This document shows, one piece after another, positions 12,626 to 23,925 of a stretch of 64,000 nucleotides of DNA. Both the position numbers and the translations under genes were made by a program. This DNA is from Pollenia angustigena (taxonomy: Eukaryota > Arthropoda > Insecta > Diptera > Polleniidae), in the NCBI GenBank assembly GCA_930367215.1, contig OV884056.1:286050067-286114066 (forward strand), given 5' to 3'. Within the stretch, counting starts at the first letter, position 1; each line of letters starts with the position of its first letter. The notes beneath the pieces are model-generated. The model was not told the DNA's origin, did not search any database, and saw only the letters and a list, made by a program, of their open reading frames with translations.

Positions 12626-12965
12626 AATTCACCTGGATTTTAAAAAAATAACTGGACAATTTGAAAAAGTACTTAACTATAAGAAAATATAAAATTTTAC
12701 TTCAGATTTTATTTTGCAATAAAAAAAAATTTTAAAAAGCAAAAAAACGTAACACTTTAAATTCAGTCTTATATCATATTACAAAATTATAATCAGGGCG
12801 AATTCACTACAAGTGGCAGCGAAAAGCCTGCTGACTTTAACAGTTCGAACCAATTTGTTTTGGTTTCGAGACGTTAACATCAGCTGTTTCTGTGGTTTTT
12901 GTTTTGTTGTAGTATTGCTGTTACCGTTTAAATAAATTCAACTTGGTATATATTAAGTTAAATCA

Positions 12966-14720
12966 AAAACAAGTTAGAGTGCTATATTCGGCTGTGCCGA
13001 ATCTTTGATACCCTCCACCGACAGTTCGAATGTTTTAGGACTAATATCTGTATGATGTCTATTTATTATTATAATCTTTGTAAAAACAGACATCTGCATT
13101 AAAATTTGTTGCGGTTTAGACCTATATAAAATTATTGATCGACAATCATAATCAATTTTAAAAAGTTTGAGTAGAATATCAGTTTAAGATGAACTTAAAT
13201 GATTTTCAAGAGAACAAATTATATAAAAGCCATGGTAAGCTATGAACCAATCATCCCAAATTCTGCAGAACGATTTCTGGTATTAAAAAACATAAATTTC
13301 AATACAGCGGTGCAATTAGTTTAAGCGTTTGCAGTAAATTTCTAAAGGCTGCTAAAATGGAATATAAGGAAAATTATGGACCGTATATCACAAAATTGCA
13401 TAACATTTTTTCTGGCCATATGAAGCTAAACTGGAAGAAAGTTTACCGCGTATTTAATTAATTTACCAGAGTGGGCTTTATATGAGGCCTATGGTAAGCT
13501 ATGCACCGATCTTCACCAAATTTCACAGTGTCATTTCTAGTTCTATAAAACTGTGATGTATCAAATTTTGTTATGATAGCGTTATTTTTTACGTTTTTAG
13601 GCGTACTAAGCTGTTTTCCGGGAGTAAGGTTTACATGGGGCCTATGGTAAATGATGGACCGTTCTTCACAAAATTTTAAAGTCTTATTTCTCGTTCAATA
13701 AAACTGTGATGTACCAAATTTTGTTATGATAGCATTCTGTTTTACGTTTTTAGGCGTACTAAGCTGTTTTCCGGGAGTAAGGTTTATATGGGGCCTATGG
13801 TATATTATGGACCGTTCTTCACAAAATTTTAAAGTCTTATTTCTCGTTCAATAAAACTGTGATGTACCAAATTTTGTTATGATAGCATTCTTTTTTACGT
13901 TTTTAGGCGAACTAAGCTGTTTTCTGGGAGTAAGGTTTATATGGGGCCTATGGTAAATTATGGACCGATTTTCACGAAATTTCACAGTCTTATTTTTAGT
14001 GTCAAAAAATTTCGATGTACCAAATTTTGTTATGATAGCATTATTTTTTACGGATTTAGGCGTACTAAACTGTTTTCTGGAAGTAGGTTTTATATGGGGC
14101 CTATGGTAAATTATGGACCGATCTTCACGAAACTTAACAGTTTCATTTCTAGTCCTATTTAACTGTGACGTGCCAAAATTTGTTATGATAGCATTGTTAG
14201 TTAGGGTTTTTTGGCTTACTATACTGTTTTCCGGGAGTAGGGCTTATATGGGGCCTAGGGTAAATCATGGACGGATCTTCAAGATATTTTACAGCGTGAT
14301 TTCCAGTTAAATAAAACGAACTGTTGCGAAATCTTATATCATTCTGTGCATTTTTCCACCATTTATGTTAGTTTTTGTAACAAAATTATAAATTTTTTTT
14401 AGGTGGTGGTTCCACATTTTGATTCATAGCTCAGATCCTATTGAACCGATTTTGCTGGATTTCAATCCCAAACTGCTTAGGATAACTACAAGCAATTTGA
14501 CACCAAGTTTGTTTATGTCTTTTGAGTTTTTCGAAAGTGAGCGTGTTTTCAACAGACGGACAGACGGACAGACAGACGGACATGGCTAAATCGACTTAAA
14601 ATTACTCAAGGACCCAGAATATATACTTTATAGGGTCTGAGATGAATAATAAAAAAGTTTCACACGGAATGACAAACTTAATATACCCTCTTCACAACTA
14701 ATTGTGGTGGAGGGTATAAA
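12966..14720 (+). mobile_element. Family B repeat element, copy 1 (with ~153-bp array)
   Basis: The left end contains the hairpin attcggctgtgccgaat followed by ataccctccacc. The right end reads ccctcttcacaactaattgtggtggagggtat, so both ends carry gggtat/ataccc inverted segments. 13488-14320 is a tandem array of about 153 bp per unit (cctatgg anchors at 13488, 13641, 13794, 13948, 14100, with a variant at 14254). Near the right end lies a GTCY microsatellite (14554-14582, gacggacagacggac-type) and the conserved block cagaatatatactttatagg. Hairpin, GTCY tract and core resemble the mini-me / DINE-like repeats known from flies; that assignment is inference. Confidence 0.75.
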
Positions 14721-15191
14721 AAAGGACATAAACAGCCATGTTACGAATCAAGTGAAATTGAAATCAATAGAGATTTCCAGCTAAATTTTTGTTTAAATTA
14801 CAGTCGTTTTTTATTTTGAGGTAAGTTCTAATAAAGATAAGATAGATGTAGGAATGGGCAATAAATAATCGATACATATCGCCGATATATAAAATACCGA
14901 TATATCGATTTATTGATATTGAAATACGACTATCGAATTCGATATTTTTAAAGTCAGTTTTCATTAAAAACTCAAAATTTTTGCCGTTTTTCAAACAATA
15001 TGTATTTAAAAATTGGCATCACTGCAAGCATCATATGTTTTTTTAAACTTATATGAAAATCTATAACTCCCCGTCTTCAAATGACATGATTTGCTGTTAT
15101 AACATGGTTATAAAAGCGTTGTAAAAACATTTGCATTAACAACCGTGTTATAACATGAGAAAACCTCTAACGTGATGAGTCTATACTTAAC

Positions 15192-16300
15192 CAGTGTTGC
15201 CACTTTGTGGGTAATTACACGAATTCGGTATAATTTTTACTGCCGTGGGCAGAGCCTGGGTAATTTCTCATAGGTGTAATTCAGGTGTTATTTGAAATTC
15301 TTACTTCAGATACCCAAATAAAATCAAGATTCGATTTCAGTGATGACATTTGTTTCTTTTTAAATATTGTTGATACACAGAGTCTTCTGAACCAAAGTCT
15401 CGGTTTCTTTTAAGGAAAGACTTCAATCATTAAATATAAATTTTCAAAAGTTTGGTGATAAGTGTCGCAAGGTAGGCTCTTAGATTTGGATAAATATGAC
15501 CATCATTGTGCTTTAGAACTTGAAGTTAATTGAAAAAAGTTATTCAAACTACAATCTAGCCTGGGGGTAGAAATGTTTCCAATATTCCAACATATTAATT
15601 TTGTTTGTGTCTGGAAACTTTCAAATGCTTTAGTTTAAAGAATATGTAACGCCCTTAACAGTTGTAAAACTGAATTTCGAAAGGGACCGTTGTATAACAC
15701 CCTGCAGGCATTTTGTTTACTAAATGAGGTATAAGGGGTGAAATGGTAGACAATACAAAAAAATTAATTTTAATCGCAGTTTAATACACGGCATTGCCAA
15801 TTGAAACTGACTCTCAACAAATAGGCACCGCACCTGTCCTTGACGAAATGCAGTGCAGACGTTAAATTTTGCTCCTCTTTTCCGAGCATTGGTGTTGACT
15901 TCCAAGACGTCAATTGTTACTAATTTATCAGCACAAGCCAGTGACTTCACAGCCCTATGGAAAACAATCAAGAAATGTCACATCGCGCGGCCTTGAAGTC
16001 TAATTAACAGGTTAATTTCTCTAAATCAACACATCGCCTTCATTTGTGAAAAAATAAGTTACGATCGATCGCATGAAAAAGTGAGAGCAGTATGACAGTT
16101 CGTTTGACAGCTAACCTTTCGTTAGTTCTTTCGGGCTAAAAAAAAACACCCATCATAAAGGAATGGCAATGATCATTTTTTCTTTGTAAATGTCTTTTAT
16201 TAAATAAAACTTAAATTTTTTATCAGGTGTAATTTTATTTAAATCGGGTAATTTTGCTTCATCTCAAGTGTAGTTTTGAATTTTGCTGGTGGTAACACTG
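15192..16300. mobile_element. hAT-type element C, nested in element B
   Basis: Ends are cagtgttgccac (15192-15203) and gtggtaacactg (16289-16300), inverted with one mismatch. They are flanked by a perfect 8-bp duplication, tacttaac (15184-15191 and 16301-16308). CAGTG-type ends plus an 8-bp TSD fit the hAT superfamily. Both subterminal regions repeat ggtgtaatt / gggtaatt. The interior (about 15400-16150) is richer in GC than the surroundings and not obviously transposon-like. It includes an open frame of 83 codons on the minus strand (15971-15720) with no recognised similarity. Confidence 0.85.
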
Positions 16301-16516
16301 TACTTAACACTAACATCATATTAGTGGTAATGTTAAGCATTTCATGTCAGTGGTAGACTGCATGTTTTAGAAGAAGAATTAAGAAAGAAGCGGGCTTTTC
16401 ACCTTGCAGATTTCTTATTAAAACATTAAAGTCAAACGAACGAAAAGATTTATTTTATGCGGTCTTGGAACAATATATGTGCCTTTATATAATTGGAATA
16501 ATAATAAGATTTGTGC

Positions 16517-16521
16517 ATATA

Positions 16522-16580
<59 letters not shown>
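16517..16580. repeat. (TA)n microsatellite
   Basis: About 64 bp of alternating AT interrupted once by tac near 16540. It lies between the right end of hAT C and the right end of hAT B. Translated, it gives a meaningless Tyr-Ile repeat. Confidence 0.9.
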
Positions 16581-16586
<6 letters not shown>

Positions 16587-17479
16587 TTTTAATTTGGTAA
16601 TACGTTGGATATATCGATACATCGATATTTTTGAAATAATAAATATCGATACTCTTTAAATATATCGATTCGATATATATCGATATATTTTTTCAATTTG
16701 CCCATCCCTAATAAGATGTACTCATATTATTTAATGAACTTTAAACATTGCATCGTTTTTAAAGTTTGTTCGATTTCGATTTTACTCGAATTCGAATTTT
16801 TTTTGTATTGTTATTTGAAGAATTTAATAACTCTTTTACTTTAGTTGTAAGCAAAAATGTTTGAAACATATTGCAACTTTCATCAAAATTTTGTATTATT
16901 GAAAATGTAGCCTTTATTCGGTCATATGAATGGATTCTTGTAAATAAAGATTATCAGAAATACCTCAAGTGCATGCACAAAAAGTATTGCTAGATGGCAT
17001 GACTAACCAACGAGATCAATTTATATAAGTTTGTACGTTATTTTTATCGCATTTTTGAAAAACTGCACCTCTGTCTCATTAATTGGAAGGGTTGTCGACA
17101 AAATAGAAATTGTTTCGTTACGATTTTTTTTTTAGTATATGATTTTGTTCTAAACAATAATAAAAATAAATAAAAAAGTTATTTTCCAAAATTAAATAAA
17201 GTTTTTTAACTGGACAAATGGTAAATCCAGGCCGTCTGGCAGCCCTAACTACGACCCATTCGAATTTTTATGCAAAACACAAAGTGTAAAGTTTGAGACC
17301 CCTTTAATTAACCACCAAGCATCAATTTCCTTTCGCAAAACTTTTATAGGTATCTTAGGAAACAAAATTTTATAGAACGTTCAGGATAACAACCTTTTAT
17401 TCCAGAAATGAACAATGTTACTATGAATTTATTTTAAATCTAAATATGTATTTTATTTTTAAATTGATAAATATATAAT

Positions 17480-17925
17480 AAAGGGTGGTTAAACCATAAT
17501 CCACGATAATTGTGAGTCACCTTAACGTCAAGTTTTTTTCCGCAACTTAAATTGACCTTTCTTTGTTTCAGTATTTAAGAACTTCTATCATTGAGAGGTA
17601 CACAATTGGGCAGCTCGTTAAGATTGCTAAAGCCTTTTTCGAAAATGGGCGTTCAGTCAAAATGCATTTTATGCACATCGTGATTTTTTTTGGTCAGCAT
17701 AATCGACCAAATGTTTCCACAATCAGGAGAATTGTGCGCAAATTTCAGCAAACCGGGTTGCCTACTTAGTTCTGCGGCTGGCAGTGTTATCGGGCCGTAC
17801 TTCTTCGAAAATGAGGTCGGCCAAGCTATTACCGTGAATGGTGTTCGCTATCGCGACATGATAACGGACTTCATATAGCCAGAAATTGAGGAAATGGATC
17901 TAGACGTTATGTGGTTTATAGGTGT
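17480..17925 (+). pseudogene. Mariner-like transposase remnant with internal deletion
   Basis: After agggtggttaaaccataatc at about 17484, the coding remains begin near 17563 with an N-terminal helix-turn-helix part (RYTIGQLVKIAKAFFENGRS, then NRPNVSTIRRIVRKFQQTG). At about 17768 the sequence jumps into the middle of the enzyme (AAGSVIGPYFFENEVGQAIT, VNGVRYRDMITDF), followed by a stop and EMDLDVMWF. The segment that should carry the first catalytic Asp is deleted and the C-terminal half is absent. It lies inside hAT element A. It is a related but distinct mariner from those at 6733 and 48113. Confidence 0.75.
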
Positions 17926-18172
17926 TTACTGGTCAAACGGTTTCTTGATACCGTAACTGGTGCTCCAGCTTTGGAAAATAATCAAAAATTTAAGATTTAT
18001 TTCAATACCAAAGTGAAACGATTACTTTTGACGGATACCGAGTATTTTTTTACCGATACTACTTGGTAGTCGGTTGCTAAGTATCGATTACAAAAATACT
18101 TGGTAGGTACTTATATAAAAGTATCGAATATGTTCTTGTACTTACTCGTATCGTTTCATCCCTACTTACAAC

Positions 18173-18430
18173 TGTTTGGTTTTAAATAAACGATATTATT
18201 TTCCTCTTTTCCAAGAAAAACCATGCTTTAATAAGTGTTGAACATATTTTTCTTATTTTTAAACAAAAAATTTTTGCAAGTAACCATAATATGATTATGG
18301 CTTCATGATAGAAGACTACTTTAATCATAAAATGTTTGCCGTTGACAATTATGTGCTTAAATAAACCATTATATATATAAACATTTTCCTTTAATATGGT
18401 TCTGTTGGTGGTGAACATATTAAAAAAATA
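18173..18430. repeat. Family D repeat, right part
   Basis: Continuation of the repeat interrupted at 11461 by hAT A, with aaccataatatgattatgg and similar blocks, ending near ttttttctctgggtg. The terminal motif, read in reverse, resembles the cacgcagagaaaa end seen in other copies. Confidence 0.5.
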
Positions 18431-19660
18431 TTTTTTCTCTGGGTGAAGGAATAAGTTGGTTATGATTGTTGAAAATCACAAGCATTCCTTCTGTAACAGT
18501 ACAAAAATTAAAAGATTCTGATCTGATTTAAAGTACAGAGAATAATTGAACCCCATTTTTAAAGATTTATTTAAAATTTTTAGGGCAAATCTTAAAAAAG
18601 TATAAAATTATCATAAAATTTTGAAAGATCGCAACAAAAACTTAAAAAATATATATTAAAATCGACTAATTTAATGAATGTAATGTAACAAATAACTTTT
18701 CCAAAAAACAATAATTACATTTCTTCTAAAATTTTTCTCAGTGTAATCCTCTTCTGCTAATAATTATAATACTAGGTACCAATTATTATTTTAAAAATTT
18801 TCAAAAAAAAAAAATCTCATAAAACTTACATTTCTTGAAGCCATTTTTGTTGGATTTTAAAAATTAACTTTTGTTTTTAAAAAATTCAAATAACGGAACA
18901 AATTTTTTTATAATAAAAATTATAAACTTTCTTTTTGTTCGATTTTAAAAATCACTTTGTTGTTAATACTCTTTTAAATTTGTTTTTATCTCAATTTTTA
19001 TTTCAAAATTTTAATACTGTAAATTTTTTTTTGTGTAAAAATTCTCTTAAATTCAAAATTTTATAACGTTACGTTACGTGAACTTTTTTTTATTTTTATT
19101 TTTAAATATGAATTTTATGTTTTGAAAATATTGTGCAAAATTTTCGTTGTAAATAATATTTTTTTCAAATTTATTTTCTATTCTTTTGATATTAAAAATT
19201 ATTTAATTTTTTTTTTCTTATTTTTTTCGCGACAATAACTTAACTCAACTGTTTGGTTGAAATTCTAAAACTAAAAGTTTTTATGCGAAAAATCGTTTGT
19301 ACGGGTATGTTTTTATTTTTTTTTGTTGTCAGTGTGATTCTTGGTTCTGATTTAAAACTTTGTTGTTGTTGTGTTTTTGTGTCGATCGTTTGTATTTGTT
19401 GTGATTTTTTATTTTGCTGTTATTGCTACTGCTTGCTGTTGCTCATGTTGTTGCTGTGGTTGTTGTGTATTTTTGTTAAAGGTTGTTGGTAGTATTGCTT
19501 TGTTGTTGCTGCTGCTGTTGCATTTAGCAAACAAAATAAGATGGCACAATGGGGTGAAAAAGGACTTGTTGTATATACAAAAAAAAGTTATTAAATGTTT
19601 ATATCGATGTAAACAGAATTTAAAACTTTAAAGATTGATATTTGACTATTGACTGTCAGC
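18431..19660. other. AT-rich DNA with a TTG/CTG-type repeat tract, no gene recognised
   Basis: Poly-A/T-rich sequence dominates to 19240. At 19355-19530 repeated tgttgttg and gctgctgctgttgc segments form an imperfect trinucleotide tract, which gives Cys/Leu-rich or Gln-rich frames depending on the strand. Such tracts are common in fly UTRs and introns. No splice structure or long frame supports a gene. Confidence 0.4.
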
Positions 19661-19662
19661 TG

Positions 19663-19862
19663 TCGTCAATTGTGGTGGGTGTTAAACGGCAAGGATTTCT
19701 GAAGAGATAGTGTGGTAACTATCGAAATATGTCAAAACAACCTGTCCGTGAACATAGGTTCGATTCCCCGGCCAGGCAAGAATAAAAAATTTTCTATAAA
19801 TTTTAATTAATTTTATGTTGTAAAATTTCTTTATTCATAAAAATAATTTGATGAAAATTAAT
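19663..19862 (+). mobile_element. tRNA-like SINE/MITE unit, copy 1
   Basis: Contains an A-box-like tagtgtggtaac and a B-box-like aggttcgattccccg about 55 bp apart. These are followed by ttttaattaattttatgttg and a stretch ending tttgatgaaaatta. The same order of segments is found at 63338-63570, where the tail also has a perfect inverted partner upstream. Here the left arm is eroded. The cloverleaf does not close, so it is not a tRNA gene. Confidence 0.55.
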
Positions 19863-20700
19863 TTTTTACCAATATATACAATACAAATTATTGCAATTTG
19901 ATACATGTATCTAAATTAAAATCAGTCAAATTGGACATACGCTGTTATTTCATATATACGATTTTTCATGTTTTAAAAATAAGAATAAATTAAAATATTC
20001 ATATTAATTCGAATGTGTTTTCTAAGTCAAACAACAGTTTTAAAATAATCTTATATATAAATACGGGAACATGATAAATTAAAATATTTATAGTTTTAAG
20101 TCTAAAATTATCGGCTTTGTGAATTAATTACTCGTTATCGCGCCGATTAAACGAAAAAATCAATTAATTTTCGACACAAATTCAACTCAATTTACCCCAT
20201 GGAATGCCTCTTAATCTATTGTAGCCTGGATGTATAACAATTTGAGACTGTTCTTGTTCTTGAATACAATTATGCAAACTATAGATTTACTAAGATCCAA
20301 AGTTGTTTACACAGTTGCTGCTAAAAAGTCTTATTTCATAAACGACCCTTTACAGAAGAGACTTGCACAATTCCATTTGAAAACACATTCAAGTCATTGA
20401 AACCCGTTCAAACTCTATACTGTAGTGTCGCTGTCACAAACAAATACTGAAGAGAAGTGTAGACGACAAATTTACATAAGCGCTTGACGGGTAAAACCAA
20501 AAAACAAATGCCTTACTATAGTGAAAAATAGACACAGCAATGATAATGGGAACCACAAATGCACATATTCTTTAGTTTTTTAATGAGAGTTTGAGATACC
20601 GCACTTGAAATTCAAAAGACTACAAATAGCATTTTTCTTTGTGGTTGTACAATGTACTCAAACGTTCTGGACACATTTGATTTTTTTTTTCCTTCACAGT
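19863..20700. other. No gene recognised
   Basis: AT-rich sequence without a recognisable gene or bounded element. Confidence 0.4.
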
Positions 20701-20812
20701 GGACTTTTTTTTTTTTTTTAATTCCCTAAGCTAATCCTGAATCGAACCCGCAACCCCGCCGCTGATAGACTAGCTCACTACCAGTTAGACTACCGGGGCA
20801 CTCTTACAATTT
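20701..20812 (-). mobile_element. tRNA-derived SINE with poly-A tail
   Basis: On the minus strand the unit begins near 20812 with gtgccccggtagtctaactg. It has an A box (tagtctaactggtagt, complement of 20778-20793), a B box (gggttcgattcag, complement of 20737-20749) and ends in about 14 A (complement of 20706-20719). A/B-box spacing fits an RNA polymerase III promoter. The acceptor and T arms do not pair well, so it is a short retroposed element and not a tRNA gene. Confidence 0.7.
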
Positions 20813-20906
20813 TAACAGGCCTGTCGAACTTTTTTGTTCCCTTTCGGAACTCTAACTATCTATAGGATTTAAGATAATTGAAGATAAATACGAAATCGGC
20901 CACATA

Positions 20907-21422
20907 TCTTCTATGTATATAAAAATGAAAAATGTTTGTATGTTTGTTTGTTGGCTTATAGACTCCCAAACTACTGAACCGGTTTTCCTGAAATTTTGAC
21001 AGTAACATTATGTGAGGCATTAAAATAAAATAGGCTCTTATTTTTTCGAAAGGGGCAGGGGAATTGGTACCCCCCATTGGATGCAAATATTTAATATCGC
21101 ATATCTTAAGAGCCGCTGCACGCATTTTGTTGAACTTTTGGTAGTAGGATCTTCTGAGCCCAAAAATTCAAATAAAATAGCAGCGGGGGAAGTGGTTCCC
21201 CCATAGGATGCCAATGTTTAATATCGCATACATTAAAAACTGTTATAGTGAGAATGTTCAAACTTTGTAGAAGTCACTCTTATGGTATACTACACTATTG
21301 AAAATAAAAATAAAGCGGGAAGGCGCATGGGGGAAATACCTCCCATAGGATGCATATATTAAATATCGCTCGACTGAAGAAGTGGTTAAAGTAGTGTAGC
21401 GAAGCGCACCGGGTTAAGCTAG
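20907..21422 (+). mobile_element. Nonautonomous Helitron
   Basis: Starts with TC (tcttctatgtatataaaaat) after a host A and ends with CTAG (gggttaagctag) before a host T, as expected for insertion between A and T. Just before the end lies a short GC-rich hairpin-forming stretch (gtagcgaagcgcacc). The interior repeats blocks of the kind cccccataggatgc ... tttaatatcgcata three times. There is no inverted terminal repeat and no target duplication. These features together fit Helitrons; no Rep/helicase gene is present. Confidence 0.8.
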
Positions 21423-22851
21423 TGTTTTATAAAATCTAAGTTGTCCAAACTTTCGACAGTTCTCAAAACCTTTCCCTCAGTAGGAACTACAGCTTTGCGT
21501 ATCAAGTATTTAGTTTGTATTCTAATTTTAGTTCTGTGCCTTTAAAATGTTACGAAATAAAAAGAGGAACTTTTTATTGCAGAAATTCTTTAAGTACAGG
21601 TGGTGGACATTTTTAAAACATAAATAAAAGAAAATTGGTTGTCGAATACTTTCAGTCACCAATCCACAGTGTGACTTTTTACAATTTTCCAGAGCAGATA
21701 TCGAAATAAAATGAGGTATGGATAATGCCATAATTGAAGCATTGTAGAAATATTGGGGATGGTTCGCCTACTTTTATTGGTAGCTCCCATACATTGTGAA
21801 AAAGGTGTTCCGTAAATTTTACCAGGCCCAGCTATCTACCGATATTTATTTCGGTGCACTTAATCCGAATCGAACAATTTTTCACAAAAACTGCAGTTTT
21901 TCACAAAAGTTTTTCTCCAAATTTTGTGGGTATACGATCCTAACGGACCTCAGAAGAGGTTGAAGAAGAATTCATAAACCCTCATCCAAAACTATGTTCT
22001 GCTTATTTATTTCTATTAAAGAAACATTTTGTTCAATTACCCATTGAAAGTCTTAACGAGACTCAATACAATTATCTAAAATGTCGTTGACCTTGCCTCT
22101 CGATGGCAATTCAAGTATATGAATGAGAGGATCATGCGTTAACCCCAGGCTTAGGAGCCGTAGCTATTAAGCCGCCTTTGCAATTTTTTTGAAAAAGCAA
22201 AAATTATAAAAAAAAATTTTATTAAAATTTTTTCTACCTTCAGCCCACAGTGTCACGACATCTACAATGAAAACATTGAAATGATCAATTTCTTTAAATG
22301 TATTGGCAAGTTAAAAGCATTTTGGCTAAAAGTATCTGTGTATGTGTTAACATGTACAAAACATATACGTTTTTGGTTTTTGAAATTTTGCAAAAAAAAA
22401 AAAAAAAAGTTTGTTTGATATTTTAGTGGCCAATGTTGCCAGTCAGTCCGTCAGCCAAGAATATCAGCTGGTTTTTTAATCTGATTATATGTTGTGCTGT
22501 TGTTGTTGTTGATATTTGTGTTTTCTTTTTTGTGATTGTTGTTGTCGTTCGTCATTACAGTCAACAGCAACAACTACAAATAAATTAATGAATACATCAT
22601 CTTAGAATTACGCCAGCAGCGTCAAACGGCATCATCACTTTGCAGCGTGTTTGAAATGCTTGTTTTTTTGTTTTTGTAAGAGATTTTATTTAATGTTTGG
22701 TTGCATGTTGTAGATTCATCAAAATGGAATTGCAATTGTTAATTTATGGCAATTGTCCTTGACCCCTCTCATACATAATCTCTCTCACTGTCACTCCCTA
22801 TCCTTTTTTCTCTTCATGAGCTTTAGAAGTCAACATTTTACAAATGATTTT
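21423..22851. other. No gene recognised
   Basis: Mixed sequence with somewhat higher complexity at 21735-22180 but no long frame or motif I recognise. A run of 17 A lies at 22391-22407. 22490-22580 has ttgttgttgtt tracts followed by caacagcaacaactac, like fly noncoding simple sequence. Confidence 0.4.
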
Positions 22852-23925
22852 TACACCCTCCATCACAATTTGTTGTGAAGAGGGTATACTGAGTTTGTCA
22901 TTCCGTGTGAAACTGTTTTATTATTCATCTCAGACCCCATTAAGTATTTATATATAGTCTGGCTCCTTGAGTATTTCTAAGTCGATTTAGCCATGTCCGT
23001 CTGTTGAAAACACGCTCACTTTCGAATAACTCAAAAAAAATTAACAAACTTGGTGCGAAATTGCTTGTAGTTATCCTAAGCAGTTTGGGATTAAAATCCA
23101 GCAAAATCGTGCAATATAATCAGAGCTATGAATTAAAATGTGGAACCACCACTTAAAAATAATTGATATTTTTGTTACTAAAACTAACATAATTGGTGGA
23201 ACAATACACGGAATGATATAAGATTTGGCATAAGTTCGTTTTATTGGAAATCACACTGTTAAATTTCGTGAATATCGGTCCATAATTTACCCTAGACGCC
23301 ATATAAACCCTACTCCCGGCAAACAGTTTAGTACGCCTGAAACCGTAATAAATAATGCTATCCGAATGAAATGTAATACTTTACAGTTTTATGGGACTAC
23401 AAATCACACTAATAAATTTTATAATGATCGGTCCATAATTTACTTTAGGCCCATATAAAGCCCACCCTGGTAAATTTATTAAATACGCCTATGACCGTAG
23501 CAGATATAGATATTGCTGTAAACTTTCTTCCAACTTAGCTTCATATGGCCAGAAAAAATGTCAGGCAACTTTGTGATATACGGTTCCTAATTTACCTTAG
23601 AACCCATATTTAGCAGCCTTCTGAAATTCACTGTAAAACTAATTTCACCGCTGTATTCAAATTTATGTTTTTTAATACCAGAAATCACTCTGCACAATTT
23701 TGGGATGATTGGTTTATAACTTACCATGGCTCCAATATAATTCCCCTCCTAAAAAACATTTAAGTACGGCTTAAACTGTTACGTATCATGATATTTTACT
23801 CAAGCTAGTTAAAATACCAATAAAAGCATAAAACTTTCTGGTTGTCGGCCAATAATTTAATATAGGTCTAGACCGCAACCAATTTTGATGCTGATATTTA
23901 AAAAAAAAAAACAACTAAGATTATA
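22852..23925 (-). mobile_element. Family B repeat element, copy 2 (decayed)
   Basis: Reverse orientation. It begins acaccctccatcacaatttg and gagggtatactgagtttgtc, then the conserved segment that also ends copies 1 and 3. Decayed units of the ~153-bp array follow, marked by cggcaaacagtttagtacgc. The hairpin end is lost, and at 23926 it runs directly into a family A piece. Confidence 0.65.

Larger units (their letters stand above)
14849..16710. mobile_element. hAT-like DNA element B, nested in element A
   Basis: The ends taggaatgggcaa (14849-14861) and ttgcccatcccta (16698-16710) are 13-bp inverted repeats with one mismatch. The right flank ataagatg has a likely left partner, ataagatagatg, altered by GATA slippage, so the TSD is only probable. 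Subterminal regions of about 100 bp on both sides are packed with atatcgat/tatcgata motifs. A TA microsatellite lies at 16517-16580. Element C occupies the middle. No transposase seen. Confidence 0.7.
11470..18164. mobile_element. hAT-type DNA transposon A, expanded by nested insertions
   Basis: The ends are perfect 17-bp inverted repeats (tagggatgaaacgatac at 11470-11486 and its reverse complement ending at 18164). They are flanked by a perfect 8-bp duplication, cttacaac (11462-11469 and 18165-18172). An 8-bp TSD with TAGGG-type ends is diagnostic of the hAT superfamily. Both subterminal regions carry repeated gtatcgatac motifs. No hAT transposase frame was found. The interior is filled by family A (11709-12625), family B (12966-14720), a second hAT-like element (14849-16710) with a third inside it, and a mariner remnant (17480-17925). 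The original element was probably a nonautonomous unit of 1-2 kb. Confidence 0.88.

Noticed and set aside
16465..16659. 64-codon Tyr/Ile frame
   Set aside because: Translation of the (TA)n microsatellite.
11667..17247. Further hAT-like element with gggttgccagat / ctggcagccct ends inside hAT A
   Set aside because: Ends look inverted but no 8-bp duplication matches and the spacing is explained by other insertions; too weak to call.
19253..19631. Cys/Leu-rich frames, possible secreted peptide
   Set aside because: Generated by TTG/TGC trinucleotide tracts; no gene structure.
19740..19790. tRNA gene (good B box ggttcgattcc)
   Set aside because: Acceptor and anticodon stems do not form; the segment matches a repeat with MITE-like arms at 63338-63570.
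20737..20812. tRNA gene on the minus strand
   Set aside because: A and B boxes are good but the T stem and acceptor do not pair, and an A tail follows; called a SINE instead.
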